A stretch of 64,000 nucleotides of DNA. It comes from Rhodobacter sp. SGA-6-6. Lineage in GTDB: Bacteria; Pseudomonadota; Alphaproteobacteria; Rhodobacterales; Rhodobacteraceae. The stretch lies in contig NZ_JAAKGP010000002.1 of NCBI RefSeq assembly GCF_011043545.1, positions 1 to 64,000 on the forward strand, read 5' to 3'. A program made the position numbers and the translations under genes. The notes beneath the pieces are model-generated. The model saw only the letters and a program-made list of their open reading frames with translations. It had not been told where the DNA came from and did not search any database. This document shows positions 8,611 to 17,425 of the stretch, piece after piece (within the stretch, counting starts at the first letter, position 1; the number at the start of each line of letters is the position of its first letter).

Positions 8611-10527
8611 ATGATTGCCTCCATTCCCCACCGGCTTATCGGGTTGCGCCGCGGCCACAAGAGGCTGATCCAGCTTCTCACCGACACAACGCTGATCATC
8701 CTGAGCCTGATCCTCGCCATGGCGCTCAGACTCGACGGTCTGGCCTTCCTGGGCCGGACGGGTATCTGGCGCGAGCTTCTTGAAGTGCTGGTGATCCTGA
8801 TCCCGGTGAGCCTGCTGATCTTCGTTCGGTTGGGTTTCTATCGGGCAGTCGTGCGCTACATCTCTTCCCGTGCTGCCCGCACGATACTGCTGGGTGTCCT
8901 GCTTTCGGCGCTGACACTCGCCCTCACCCGCTGGCTAACCGATGCCGCGATTCCGCGTTCGGTTCCGGCAATCTACGCGCTGATCGCCTTTATCCTTATC
9001 GGAGGGCTACGCTTTCTGATGCGCGGGGTTCTGGCCGGCGCTCAGGCGCGACGGCGTAGCCGGGTCATCATCTACGGGGCCGGTGTCTCTGGCCGGCAAC
9101 TACAGCTCTCCTTGAACAGTGGTCCGGAATACCTACCCGTCGCTTTTGTCGATGACGATCCCGCGCTCCAAGGTCGGATGATCGGTGGCTGCCTTGTCCA
9201 TACCCCTGAAGCCTTGCCGCAACTAATCGATACCCTTAACGCAAAAAGCCTACTTCTGGCGATGCCAAGCCTACCGCGGTCTGAACGTGCCGCGCTCCTG
9301 CGCCGGCTGGATCATCTACCTATCCATATTCAGACCATTCCCGGCATGGCCGATCTCGTTTCAGGAAAAACCCAGATTAATGAGATTACCGATGTTCCGA
9401 TCGAAGACCTGCTCGGCCGGGATCCGGTACCACCACGCCAGGATCTGATGAGCCGCGACCTGCACGACCGGGTGGTAATGGTCACTGGGGCTGGCGGCTC
9501 CATCGGCTCTGAACTTTGCAGACAGATTCTCGCCCATCGGCCAAGGCGACTCGTTCTTCTCGAAATATCGGAATACAATCTTTATGCTGTCGACCAAGAG
9601 TTGCAAGCTCTGAATAGCAGGCTTAGCCCACCTATCGAAATTGTTCCACTAATTGGCTCAGTCCAGGACCGCGGCCGAGTAATTTCCGCATTACGTGATC
9701 ATGAGGTCAAGACAATCTATCACGCCGCTGCCTATAAGCATGTTCCGCTCGTTGAAGGAAATGTTGTAGAAGGGATTCGCAATAATGTATTTGGTACGCG
9801 CACTCTGGCTGAGGCAGCTATTGAAGCCGGCGTATCAGCATTCATTCTGATCTCGACAGACAAAGCAGTCAGGCCGACCAACATTATGGGTGCGTCAAAG
9901 CGATTGGCGGAGTTGGTGTGCCAAGCGTTGGCTGCTCGGCAGCAAGGTACGCGGTTTTCCATGGTGCGTTTTGGGAACGTACTCGGCTCGTCGGGCTCAG
10001 TGATCCCGATTTTCCGTAAGCAGATCGCTGCCGGAGGGCCGATCACCGTTACCGATCCCGAGATTACCCGCTATTTCATGACGATTCCTGAGGCTGCGCA
10101 GCTCGTCATTCAAGCAGGGGCCATGGCACGGGGGGGCGATGTCTTCGTCCTGGATATGGGCGAGCCGATCCAGATCGCCGAACTTGCCGCTCGGATGGCT
10201 CGACTCTCAGGTCTCAATCCAGTAATTATAGAACAACACAATGAAGACGCGCTGCGTACGCGAACAATTAATCCTAACGATATCGAAATTCGATTTACCG
10301 GTCTCCGCCCAGGAGAGAAACTCTACGAGGAGCTCCTTATAGACGATACGGCCTTGCCGACTGAACATCCCCGCATAATGACAGCGACAGAAATCGCGCT
10401 GACTCCGGATATACTCGACAACTTGCTCGAGCGATTGATGTACCATTGCCTGCACTATGACATCGACGGAATTCGGCAGATCTTGATTGAAGCCCAGACC
10501 GGATACAGTCCGCGCGACACGCTATAA
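8611..10527 (+). CDS. Membrane-anchored UDP-HexNAc 4,6-dehydratase (FlaA1/WbpM/CapD family)
   Basis: A 638-residue polysaccharide biosynthesis protein. Four hydrophobic helices in roughly the first 150 residues anchor it in the inner membrane. A nucleotide-binding CoA-like segment (IYGAGVSGRQL) follows, then an extended SDR domain with VTGAGGSIGSELCRQI near residue 290. In the catalytic region ISTDKAVRPTNIMGASK (about 413-429) methionine replaces the usual SDR tyrosine, as in WbpM-type enzymes that convert UDP-GlcNAc to the 4-keto-6-deoxy sugar. Together with the reductase-like epimerase at 33413 and the small sugar-phosphate transferase at 32811 it probably makes and loads the first sugar, for example a QuiNAc-type residue; that trio is inference by analogy with the Rhizobium WreV/WreQ/WreU scheme. 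Codon use is noticeably less GC-rich than in galE and ugd. Confidence 0.9.
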   Translation: MIASIPHRLIGLRRGHKRLIQLLTDTTLIILSLILAMALRLDGLAFLGRTGIWRELLEVLVILIPVSLLIFVRLGFYRAVVRYISSRAARTILLGVLLSALTLALTRWLTDAAIPRSVPAIYALIAFILIGGLRFLMRGVLAGAQARRRSRVIIYGAGVSGRQLQLSLNSGPEYLPVAFVDDDPALQGRMIGGCLVHTPEALPQLIDTLNAKSLLLAMPSLPRSERAALLRRLDHLPIHIQTIPGMADLVSGKTQINEITDVPIEDLLGRDPVPPRQDLMSRDLHDRVVMVTGAGGSIGSELCRQILAHRPRRLVLLEISEYNLYAVDQELQALNSRLSPPIEIVPLIGSVQDRGRVISALRDHEVKTIYHAAAYKHVPLVEGNVVEGIRNNVFGTRTLAEAAIEAGVSAFILISTDKAVRPTNIMGASKRLAELVCQALAARQQGTRFSMVRFGNVLGSSGSVIPIFRKQIAAGGPITVTDPEITRYFMTIPEAAQLVIQAGAMARGGDVFVLDMGEPIQIAELAARMARLSGLNPVIIEQHNEDALRTRTINPNDIEIRFTGLRPGEKLYEELLIDDTALPTEHPRIMTATEIALTPDILDNLLERLMYHCLHYDIDGIRQILIEAQTGYSPRDTL

Positions 10528-10719
10528 CCGCCCCACCAATCCCCCTTTGAACAAAATATTTTGCACAATCTCAACTGTTCGAATAAAAAATATACAAAAT
10601 CACTTCAATAGAAGTACCCCGGACATCCTTTAAGGCATCATTCATGTCCTGATCTCCTCGTTCTTGGAGACCAGCAGACGTCAGATCGTAGCTTCCGTCA
10701 CTGTCCGATTTTCGGGGAG
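10528..10719. other. AT-rich junction after the dehydratase gene
   Basis: A locally A/T-rich stretch containing the 12-bp perfect palindrome CAAAATATTTTG at 10552-10563. It marks the change from coding sequence to IS debris. No gene is visible. Confidence 0.4.
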
Positions 10720-10984
10720 CAGCTCAGACAGGTTCACGGATATGGTTCGAAACGGGCGTGAGGATGTCTTGGCCAGTTGGCTCGATGAGGCGGCAGACAG
10801 CATGATCGCTTCCTTTGCCCGTGGCCTCCGCAGCGACTGCGCCGCCGTTGCCGCCGCCCTGCGCGAACCTTGGTCGAACGTGCAGACAGAGGGGCAGATC
10901 AATCGGCTGAAGACTCTCAAACGCCAGATGTATGGCCGCGCCAACATCGATCTGCTCAGGGCACGGCTTCTCGCCCCGGCGTAA
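10720..10984 (+). pseudogene. ISL3-family transposase, C-terminal remnant
   Basis: The last 85 or so codons of an ISL3-family (IS204/IS1001/IS1096/IS1165-type) transposase. The family signature WSNVQTEGQINRLKTLKRQM is followed by YGRANIDLLRARLL just before the stop. The rest of the transposase, including the catalytic N-terminal part, is missing, so it cannot be active. The left edge is approximate because the reading frame before 10740 is no longer recognisable. A sequence resembling an IS end (gtcagaccccaattttgac) follows directly at about 11009-11027. Confidence 0.75.
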
Positions 10985-11078
10985 ACCAGAAAGTGCACCA
11001 ACTTGAGTCAGACCCCAATTTTGACCCCCCTGATATTTCGTCGGACCGTTTGCTGCGGGTCAGCGGACGGAGGGGGAG

Positions 11079-11208
11079 TTGAGGCGGGTGGATACGATTG
11101 CGCGGGTCCGACGGGCCTTCTACGTTCAGGGCTGGTCGGTGAAGAAGATCGTGCGGGAACTGCACGTGTCGCGAAACATCGTGCGCAAGATCCTGCGGTC
11201 TGACGAGA
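11079..11208 (+). pseudogene. IS21-family IstA, N-terminal remnant
   Basis: About 40 codons matching the start of IstA transposases: VDTIARVRRAFYVQGWSVKK, then IVRELHVSRNIVRKILRS, the N-terminal helix-turn-helix. The frame then runs straight into an IS256-type segment instead of the rest of IstA, so this is a fusion by recombination rather than a functional gene. Other IstA pieces lie at 15380 (internal part, same strand) and about 36460-36003 (C-terminal part, opposite strand). Confidence 0.75.
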
Positions 11209-11400
11209 TGGACGAGGTCCGGGAATGGCAGAGCCGAGCGCTGGATCGGATGTATCCGATCGTGATCTTCGATGCCCTGCGGGTGAAGATCCGCGATGCC
11301 GACAGCCGGACGGTGAAAAACAAGGCCGTCTATGTCGCCCTGAGCGTCACCCGCGACGGCCTGAGTGAGGTTCAGGCCCTGAGCCGATCAATCCTCTACA
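11209..11400 (+). pseudogene. IS256-family (mutator-type) transposase, internal remnant
   Basis: Roughly 60 codons in the same frame as the IS21 remnant, containing EWQSRALDRMYPIVIFDALR and VKNKAVYVALSVTRDG, both characteristic of the core of IS256-family transposases around the first catalytic aspartate (FDALRVK). Similarity stops abruptly a few bases before the wzc stop codon. Flanking parts of the transposase are absent. Confidence 0.75.
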
Positions 11401-11405
11401 ACACC

Positions 11406-13595
11406 CTACCTCTGACCAGTTTTGTAGCTATACCGGTAACTATAGCTGCCGTATCGGCGACCTTCCTCCTGCTTATAACCATTCAGTACCGCGCCCGTCA
11501 CCTTGACGCCCGCCATCTCGAAGGTGTGCTTCACGGCATCGACCTCGCCCAGCATGGTTTGCAGATGCCGCACAACCACGATGGTAGCGTCGGCGGACCG
11601 TCCGATCACCACCGGGTCGGTTACGGCCAGGGCGGGCGGAGCATCGATCAGGATCAGGTCGAAGCGATCGTTCAGGGTCTTGAGAAGTGCCGTGAATTCT
11701 GCCCGCATCAGCAGTTCGGAGGGATTGGGTGGGAACCTGCCGCTGGTGATCACCGACATGCCGGGAACCGGACTAGAGTGCAGTACCTCGTCCAGCATTT
11801 TCTCCGCCGCTAGGTATTCGGCAAGGCCCGGTGTATTCTTCTCCTGGCCGAAATAGCGCCGCAGATAGCCACGCCGCAGGTCGGCGTCGATCAGGCAGAC
11901 CCGCTGCCCGGCCTGCGCCGCGACCACCGCAAGGTTTACCGCGGTGAAGCTCTTGCCCGCGCCGGGCGCCGCCGAGGTGAAGAGAACCGAGTTGGTCTTC
12001 GCGTCGATCATCCCAAAATGCAGCGCCGTTCGCATCGATCGCATCGCCTCGACCACCAGGTCATCGGGCTTGTCCAGTGCCAGGATTGGCAGGGCACTGT
12101 GGCGCTTCCGGTGGTTTGCAGCCTCTGTCGAGAAGGTCACCGTGCCAAAGACTGGCAGCCCCAGGCGTTCGATCTCTTCAGCACCGCGAATGCCCCGGTG
12201 CAGCAAGCGGCGGAGGCCGACGATGCCAATGCCCGCCATGGCTCCCAGGACCAGCGATAGCGCTAGAATCATGCTGGTCCGCGGATAGATGCGGATGCCG
12301 TTGGAATAGGCAGTATCGATAATCCGCACCGAACCGACTGTCGAAGCACGCACCACACGTAGTTCCTGCGCGCGGTTGAGCAGTTGGATATAGACCTGCT
12401 GCGCCACTTCCAGGTCGCGTGAGAGATTGAAGATTTCCTTCTGGGTCTCGGGCAACCCGGTGGTTTCCTGCCTGATCCGCTCCAGCCGTCGTTCCAGCGT
12501 GTCGCGATTCTCCAGCAGCGCCTGATAGGTCGGGTGGTTGACCGTATAGCGCTTCTTCAGCTCGTCTTCCTGCATGGCCAGGGCATTCAGGTCGGCTTCG
12601 ATCTGCGTGGCTTCCTGCAGCAGACTTTGCGTCTCGTAGTCTAGGTCGACCGACTGGTTGGCCTTGCGATAGTCGTTCAGCTTCTGCTGTGCCTCAGTCA
12701 AAGCCTCTTCCGCGATGGGAAGCTGCTCCTCGATGAATTTCAGGCTGTTCTCAGCTTCGGCGGCAGAGCGCGAGATATTCTGGGTGACATAGGCCCGGGA
12801 AATCGCATCCAGCACCCGCTCCGCCTGTCGGGGGTCGGGATGCTGGTAGCCGAGCCGCAGGATCGAGGAGTTGCGCGAGGCCGCGCTGACGGAGAAGTCC
12901 TGCTGGACATCGCGGACCGCGGCCTCGAAGGCCAGCCGTTCCAGCACGAACATCCGGCCGTCCGCTCCCTTGAGCCAGTCCACGTGCACCGAGACGCCCT
13001 GCGCCGGTAGCGCCAGGGTTTCCCCCATTCGGCCATCGTGTTCACTGCCATCCGGCAGGCGCACCCGGAAACTGTCCGCGCCGGTCTTGGTCAGATGGAT
13101 CTCCTCATCGAGCCAGTCGTCCGGCACCTCCAGCTGGCCGACCACAATCTGCTCGCCGCCCCATTCATAGGGCCGGAGAAAGGCGAAAGGCGCTTCCGGC
13201 AGTCCCAGCCGCTTGGGCAGCGCGCCGATGACCGGCAGGGGCAGCGGATCGGCGCGCAGCTGCAGGTCCAACTCGCGAACCGCCTCGCCGATCACCATAC
13301 GCGACTTGATGATCTCTATCTCAGTCTCGATCGCCGCAGTTCCCGATGCGTCGGAGCCCAGCAGATCCTGCATCCCTTCGGGAAGCGCCAATGCCCCCGA
13401 CCGGGTCTCCAACTGCATCAGCGCATCCGCCTTGTAGATCGGCGTCCGGCTCAGGGCGAAGAAGGCGCCTGCCAGAACGGCAAGAAGCATTGCCGAGACA
13501 ATCCAGGCCTTGCCTGCCCAGAGATGGCCGATCAGAGCCAGAAGATCGATCTCATCGCCGTCTCTACCCTGAAGCCGCGCATCATCCGTTACCAT
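11406..13595 (-). CDS. wzc: Polysaccharide co-polymerase / tyrosine autokinase (Wzc type)
   Basis: A 729-residue inner-membrane protein that controls chain length and export in Wzy-dependent polysaccharide assembly. The N-terminal Wzz domain has a hydrophobic helix near residues 27-50, followed by a long coiled-coil-rich periplasmic part with a proline-rich exit helix (NGIRIYPRTSMILALSL). The cytoplasmic BY-kinase domain has Walker A (SAAPGAGKSFTA, about residue 540) and Walker B (FDLILIDAPP). The tail ends in a tyrosine cluster, YGSYSYRYSYKTGQR, the usual autophosphorylation site. The ATG at 13595 follows GAGAAGAG; a GTG five codons earlier lacks a ribosome site. Wzb and Wza are directly upstream. 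The stop codon sits immediately beside IS256 debris. Confidence 0.93.
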   Translation of the reverse strand: MVTDDARLQGRDGDEIDLLALIGHLWAGKAWIVSAMLLAVLAGAFFALSRTPIYKADALMQLETRSGALALPEGMQDLLGSDASGTAAIETEIEIIKSRMVIGEAVRELDLQLRADPLPLPVIGALPKRLGLPEAPFAFLRPYEWGGEQIVVGQLEVPDDWLDEEIHLTKTGADSFRVRLPDGSEHDGRMGETLALPAQGVSVHVDWLKGADGRMFVLERLAFEAAVRDVQQDFSVSAASRNSSILRLGYQHPDPRQAERVLDAISRAYVTQNISRSAAEAENSLKFIEEQLPIAEEALTEAQQKLNDYRKANQSVDLDYETQSLLQEATQIEADLNALAMQEDELKKRYTVNHPTYQALLENRDTLERRLERIRQETTGLPETQKEIFNLSRDLEVAQQVYIQLLNRAQELRVVRASTVGSVRIIDTAYSNGIRIYPRTSMILALSLVLGAMAGIGIVGLRRLLHRGIRGAEEIERLGLPVFGTVTFSTEAANHRKRHSALPILALDKPDDLVVEAMRSMRTALHFGMIDAKTNSVLFTSAAPGAGKSFTAVNLAVVAAQAGQRVCLIDADLRRGYLRRYFGQEKNTPGLAEYLAAEKMLDEVLHSSPVPGMSVITSGRFPPNPSELLMRAEFTALLKTLNDRFDLILIDAPPALAVTDPVVIGRSADATIVVVRHLQTMLGEVDAVKHTFEMAGVKVTGAVLNGYKQEEGRRYGSYSYRYSYKTGQR

Positions 13596-13619
13596 TGGCT
13601 CTTCTCGCACATACCGATT

Positions 13620-14057
13620 TCAACGTGACAGTCGGCCCGCCCAGGCCGCCGCCGCTGCAAATATTTGATCCCGCACCTGCCGGTGGAACTCTAGCGGTTT
13701 CCGATAGGGATCGGCGATTCCCTTGCCGCCTGTCCACTGGTCAAACAGCAGCGTCCGCCCGGACAGCTGCGGCCAGCGCCGCGAGATCTCGGCCCGATGA
13801 CCGGGCTCCATCGCGAGGATCAGGCCATGGGCAGCACCGATCTCGGCCGTAAGCTGGCGGGCGGAATGCCCGCCCAGATCAACCCCGAGTTCTTCCGCGG
13901 CTTTCAACGCATCGGCGTCGGCCTCGTGTCCGACCAACGCCCCCAGCCCGGCCGAAGACACCGCAAGCCCCGACAGGCGGGCCTTCAGCATCCGCTCGCC
14001 CATAGGCGAACGGCAAATGTTGCCCACACAGACCACAAGGACCGAATCGACCACCAC
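13620..14057 (-). CDS. wzb: Low-molecular-weight protein-tyrosine phosphatase (Wzb type)
   Basis: A 145-residue cytosolic phosphatase that removes phosphate from the Wzc tyrosine tail, allowing cycles of polymer export. The P-loop CVGNICRSPMG places the nucleophile Cys10 and Arg16; the general-acid Asp is at about residue 116 in IADPYRK. It starts at a GTG three bases after the wza stop, and the wzc start is 25 bases after its own stop, so wza-wzb-wzc are one operon in the classical order. Confidence 0.93.
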   Translation of the reverse strand: MVVDSVLVVCVGNICRSPMGERMLKARLSGLAVSSAGLGALVGHEADADALKAAEELGVDLGGHSARQLTAEIGAAHGLILAMEPGHRAEISRRWPQLSGRTLLFDQWTGGKGIADPYRKPLEFHRQVRDQIFAAAAAWAGRLSR

Positions 14058-14060
14058 GGC

Positions 14061-15137
14061 TCAGTTCGCCGAGATGTCGTCTGCCACCCGGGCAGTGGTC
14101 AGGGTCGGCAGCAAGTTGGAGATCAGACTGTTCCAGCGATGCATCGGCGAGGAGGTCACATAGACCAAGTCCCGCGGCAGCAGCACGAAGCTGGTGCCAA
14201 CCAAGTAGGCCGTCGCGTTCGAGGCATCCAACTGATAGACCGTGATCCCCGTCGATGTCTTTCGGAAGACAAAAATCCCTCGTGCATCGGCACTATCTTC
14301 CTTCAGCCCGCCAACGCGGGTCAGGGCCTGAGTCAAGGTGACGTTCTCGCGAGTCAGGTCGATGGTGGAGGGCCGCACGATCTGGCCCAGTAGATAGGCC
14401 TCCTCCACTTCCAGCTTCGGAACGCTGACCACATCGCCCGATTGGAGGACCGGGTTGTTCGCCCCAACGCCCTGTTCCAGGAATGCCTGCAGGTCGATGG
14501 TGAAGCTGCGCCCGCCCCGTCGAACAATAACACTGCGCGGATCGGCCTCTTCCGACAGGCCCCCCGCGGCGTCGATCGCATCAAGCAGGGTCAGCGGCAC
14601 GTCGGTCAACGGCTGCCGGCTGGGGTTCTTGACCTCGCCCGTCACCGAGACCGCCTGCGATCGGTAGCCGACCACCCGGACCTCGACCTGCGGGTCGGGG
14701 ATGAATTCGACCAGGCGTTCGGTCAGGTCGGCGCGGATCTGTTCGGGCGTCCGCCCCTTCGCGGTAATCTGTCCGACATAGGGATAGAAGAAGGTACCGT
14801 CCGACTGGACTCGCAGCCCCGATTCCTCTGGGGTCCGGCGCTCCCCGGCCGGCATGGTCAACTCCGGGTGGTCCCAGACCACGATGTCGAGGATATCCCC
14901 GACTCCAACCCGGTAGTCCCAACTCGGCGAGGCCATGGTCGTTCGCGAACCGCTCAAATTTCGTGGCGTACTGAAGGCGCTCACATTGTCGGCCGTCAGC
15001 TTGACGATGGTGACATTGGTGGCCATCTCCTCCACCTCGGTCTGAATGGCAGCCGCGCGGACTGGAAAATCCGTCTTGGCCACGTTGCAACCGGCAAGCA
15101 GTGCAGTCATCATCAAAGCCAATGTGCAAAGCCGCAT
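14061..15137 (-). CDS. wza: Outer-membrane polysaccharide export lipoprotein (Wza type)
   Basis: A 358-residue lipoprotein forming the outer-membrane exit channel. The signal peptide MRLCTLALMMTALLAGC ends in a lipobox. A Poly_export domain follows (DYRVGVGDILDIVVWDHPEL, then RVQSDGTFFYPYVGQI) and two SLBB-type segments (AVSVTGEVKNPS and AYLLGQIVRPSTI), with a C-terminal amphipathic stretch before the end. The ATG at 15137 gives the best signal peptide; a GTG at 15161 is the alternative. It is the first gene of the wza-wzb-wzc operon. A broken second copy of the N-terminal region lies near 34850. Confidence 0.92.
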   Translation of the reverse strand: MRLCTLALMMTALLAGCNVAKTDFPVRAAAIQTEVEEMATNVTIVKLTADNVSAFSTPRNLSGSRTTMASPSWDYRVGVGDILDIVVWDHPELTMPAGERRTPEESGLRVQSDGTFFYPYVGQITAKGRTPEQIRADLTERLVEFIPDPQVEVRVVGYRSQAVSVTGEVKNPSRQPLTDVPLTLLDAIDAAGGLSEEADPRSVIVRRGGRSFTIDLQAFLEQGVGANNPVLQSGDVVSVPKLEVEEAYLLGQIVRPSTIDLTRENVTLTQALTRVGGLKEDSADARGIFVFRKTSTGITVYQLDASNATAYLVGTSFVLLPRDLVYVTSSPMHRWNSLISNLLPTLTTARVADDISAN

Positions 15138-15379
15138 GGCGCCCCCAAATCTAACGATCACCCAAGCAGCAGCCCGAGGTAGCAGCCCCCCGCTCCCGCC
15201 AAACTTCAGCAGCTTGGTCTCAATAGGTGATGAAAGTCATACTGCCAATGCCGGGCCGCTTAGTATCCACACAAAATTTGGTGGCCAGACACAACAGCAG
15301 GCAAACCGGATCGTCCTTGCGCAAGAACTTGCCGATAGCCCCGGGTTCCAGATTTGGCCGGCTTCAGCTTCATTGATCT
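15138..15379. other. Upstream region of wza
   Basis: About 240 bases carrying the presumed wza promoter on the minus strand. No motif is certain. The plus-strand frame that crosses this stretch into the IstA remnant has no family support in this part. Confidence 0.35.
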
Positions 15380-15576
15380 GTATGAAGGTGGCCCATGTCC
15401 GGCTCTGCCACAGCCAGATGGTGTTCGTTCGGGCCTATCCGCGCGAGAGCCAGGAGCCTCGCCATAGGGCTCGGACCAATGGCGCCACGATGGCTTCGAT
15501 GTTCGACGCACATGATCGCGCCTTCGCCTTCTTCCGCGGCACCTGTACGCGTGGGATCTACGACATCGAGCCATGA
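15380..15576 (+). pseudogene. IS21-family IstA, internal remnant
   Basis: A fragment of the IstA catalytic core on the plus strand: MKVAHVRLCHSQMVFVRAYP, then, after about 45 foreign bases, MFDAHDRAFAFFRGTCTRGI. In intact IstA these two pieces are joined directly, so the element carries an internal insertion as well as lost ends. Just downstream, at about 15677-15716, two similar gggggtcaa..ttgc repeats look like IS21-type terminal repeats. Confidence 0.7.
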
Positions 15577-15724
15577 GCCGCCACTGGTTCAAGGCCATGG
15601 CGAGCGGAAGACGGCGGTCGACCCGCCTGCACTCCATGATCAGTTCCGTCGGCTCAGGCCCTGATCGCCGCAGCACAACGGGGGTCAATCTTGCACGCCG
15701 ATAGGGGGTCAACTTTGCGCACGA

Positions 15725-17036
15725 TGACGTAATTGCTGCCCGCATCTCCCCGATCCGTCGATGGTGGCACACTCGTCCTGCTGATCATAGGAGGACATGA
15801 CAATGAAGCAGTATGTGGGGTTGGATGTCTCGCAGAAGGAAACGGCGGTCTGCGTTGTCGACGAGCATGGCCGCCTGATCTTCGAGGGTCGGGCCAGGTC
15901 GGACCCCGGAGCTCTGGCTAGGATTCTGGCAAAAAAGGCGCCGCTGGCAGAAAGAGTTGGCTTCGAGACCGGCGCCATGTCGAGTTGGCTGTGGCATGAA
16001 CTGAAACGGATCGGTCTGCCGGTGGTCTGCATCGATGCCCGACATGCGCACGCCGTTCTGTCCGTCCGAATGAACAAGAGCGACGAGAACGACGCCCGTG
16101 GCCTGGCCGAACTGGTGCGGATTGGTTGGTATCGGGAAGTGGCGGTCAAGAGCGAGGCCAGTCAGCAGGTCCGCGCCCTGCTGGTCGCAAGGTCGCGGCT
16201 GGTGGCGATCCGTAGGGATTTGGAGAACCAGGTCCGCTCCATGCTGAAGGAATACGGGCTGATCTTTCCACGTGCGATTGCCGGTCAGTTCCGGCGCCGC
16301 GTCATTGAACTGGCCGGCGATGAGCACGTCCTCTGGCATGTCCTATTGCCGCTGCTCTCGGTGCATGATCATGTCTGCTGCAAGCTTGAGGAGCTGGATC
16401 GTCAGATAAGGGAGATGGCGAGAACGGACGAGACGACACGGCGGTTGATGACCGTGCCCGGCATTGGGGTAGTGACGGCGCTGACTTTCCGGCACACGAT
16501 CGATGATCCCTCGCGATTTCGAAGTGCGGCTTCGGTCGGGGCCTATCTCGGCCTTACACCGAGGCGAAGGCAGTCGGGCGATATGGACACCATCGGCCAC
16601 GTCTCGCGATGGGGTGACCGCCTGCTGCGCACTTATCTCTTCGAGGCTGCCAGTGTGCTGCTGCATCGGACGAAGCGCTGGTGCGCACTGAAGGCTTGGG
16701 GGCTCCGGCTGGCCAAGCGGAATGGGATGAAGAAGGCGCAGGTTGCGGTGGCGCGGAAGCTCGCCGTCATCCTGCACTGCATCTGGGTCGATGGCACCTC
16801 GTTCGAATGGGGGAAAGAGCCGGCCTGATCCTCAACACGACCTCGAGATCGCGGGCCTGACGCCAAGCCTGTGATGTCCCGCCGGGACGGTGGTTGTGGT
16901 GACCTCGTTCAATCGGCTGCGGTCTGAAGAACCGCGCTGCGCACGTTGAGGCGCCCGGTCCGAACTTCATCATGAGGCCATGACCTCGAAAAGGACCATG
17001 ACCCCGGCAAGGACAGAAAACGGGCTTGACCAAACC
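15725..17036 (+). mobile_element. IS110-family insertion sequence (approximate limits)
   Basis: The element consists of the transposase gene at 15803-16828, a short left non-coding end and about 200 bases of right non-coding sequence. IS110 elements have little or no terminal inverted repeat and make no clear target duplication, so the limits are estimated from where IS21 remnants end on the left and manC upstream sequence begins on the right. Elements of this family carry a structured guide (bridge) RNA in a non-coding end; the longer right end is the place to look here. Confidence 0.6.
15803..16828 (+). CDS. IS110-family transposase (recombinase)
   Basis: A complete 341-residue IS110-type recombinase. 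The N-terminal RuvC-like DEDD domain begins [20 protein letters not shown] and contains [12 protein letters not shown] and the conserved [17 protein letters not shown]. The C-terminal transposase_20 domain has [15 protein letters not shown], a conserved serine region in the [19 protein letters not shown] part, and a GRASK-like end. AGGAGG lies eight bases before the ATG at 15803, better placed than for the ATG at 15797. No frameshift or stop is visible, so this is one of only two apparently intact transposases in the window, the other being the IS30 enzyme at 42268. Confidence 0.93.
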   Translation: MKQYVGLDVSQKETAVCVVDEHGRLIFEGRARSDPGALARILAKKAPLAERVGFETGAMSSWLWHELKRIGLPVVCIDARHAHAVLSVRMNKSDENDARGLAELVRIGWYREVAVKSEASQQVRALLVARSRLVAIRRDLENQVRSMLKEYGLIFPRAIAGQFRRRVIELAGDEHVLWHVLLPLLSVHDHVCCKLEELDRQIREMARTDETTRRLMTVPGIGVVTALTFRHTIDDPSRFRSAASVGAYLGLTPRRRQSGDMDTIGHVSRWGDRLLRTYLFEAASVLLHRTKRWCALKAWGLRLAKRNGMKKAQVAVARKLAVILHCIWVDGTSFEWGKEPA

Positions 17037-17425
17037 ACGCAATTAAAGGGCCGATTGACACTGCGATGGAAACGGCCGGTCAACGCCCCTTCCGAGCCGC
17101 GGCCCTTGTGCCCGGAGCCGCTGTTGCGCACCCGCCTTCTGCCCAAGTCCGGCGCGGGTGTCGAGTGACACATCCGTTCATGTGGCGGAACCCGCCGATG
17201 CCGGCATGCGGCCGATACGCATGGCATTCCTCCGGTAGCCTGCCACACAGGCTGCGGGCCGATCCTGGCTTCGGACGCCGGCACCGTGCTATACGGCCAC
17301 GACTTGCCTTCGGGGTCGGCGGTGGTATGGCGTTCCCATGGACCGAGTGCACCGCAAGGACAACGATCCTGTCGCATCGGCATGATACAGATACGCGAAC
17401 CCACACGCAGAACCGGACCCCTGCC
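17037..17425. other. Upstream region of manC
   Basis: About 390 bases between the IS110 right end and manC. The ORF frame of manC stays open through it, but the residues do not resemble ManC, so it is treated as non-coding and as the likely promoter region. Confidence 0.45.
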
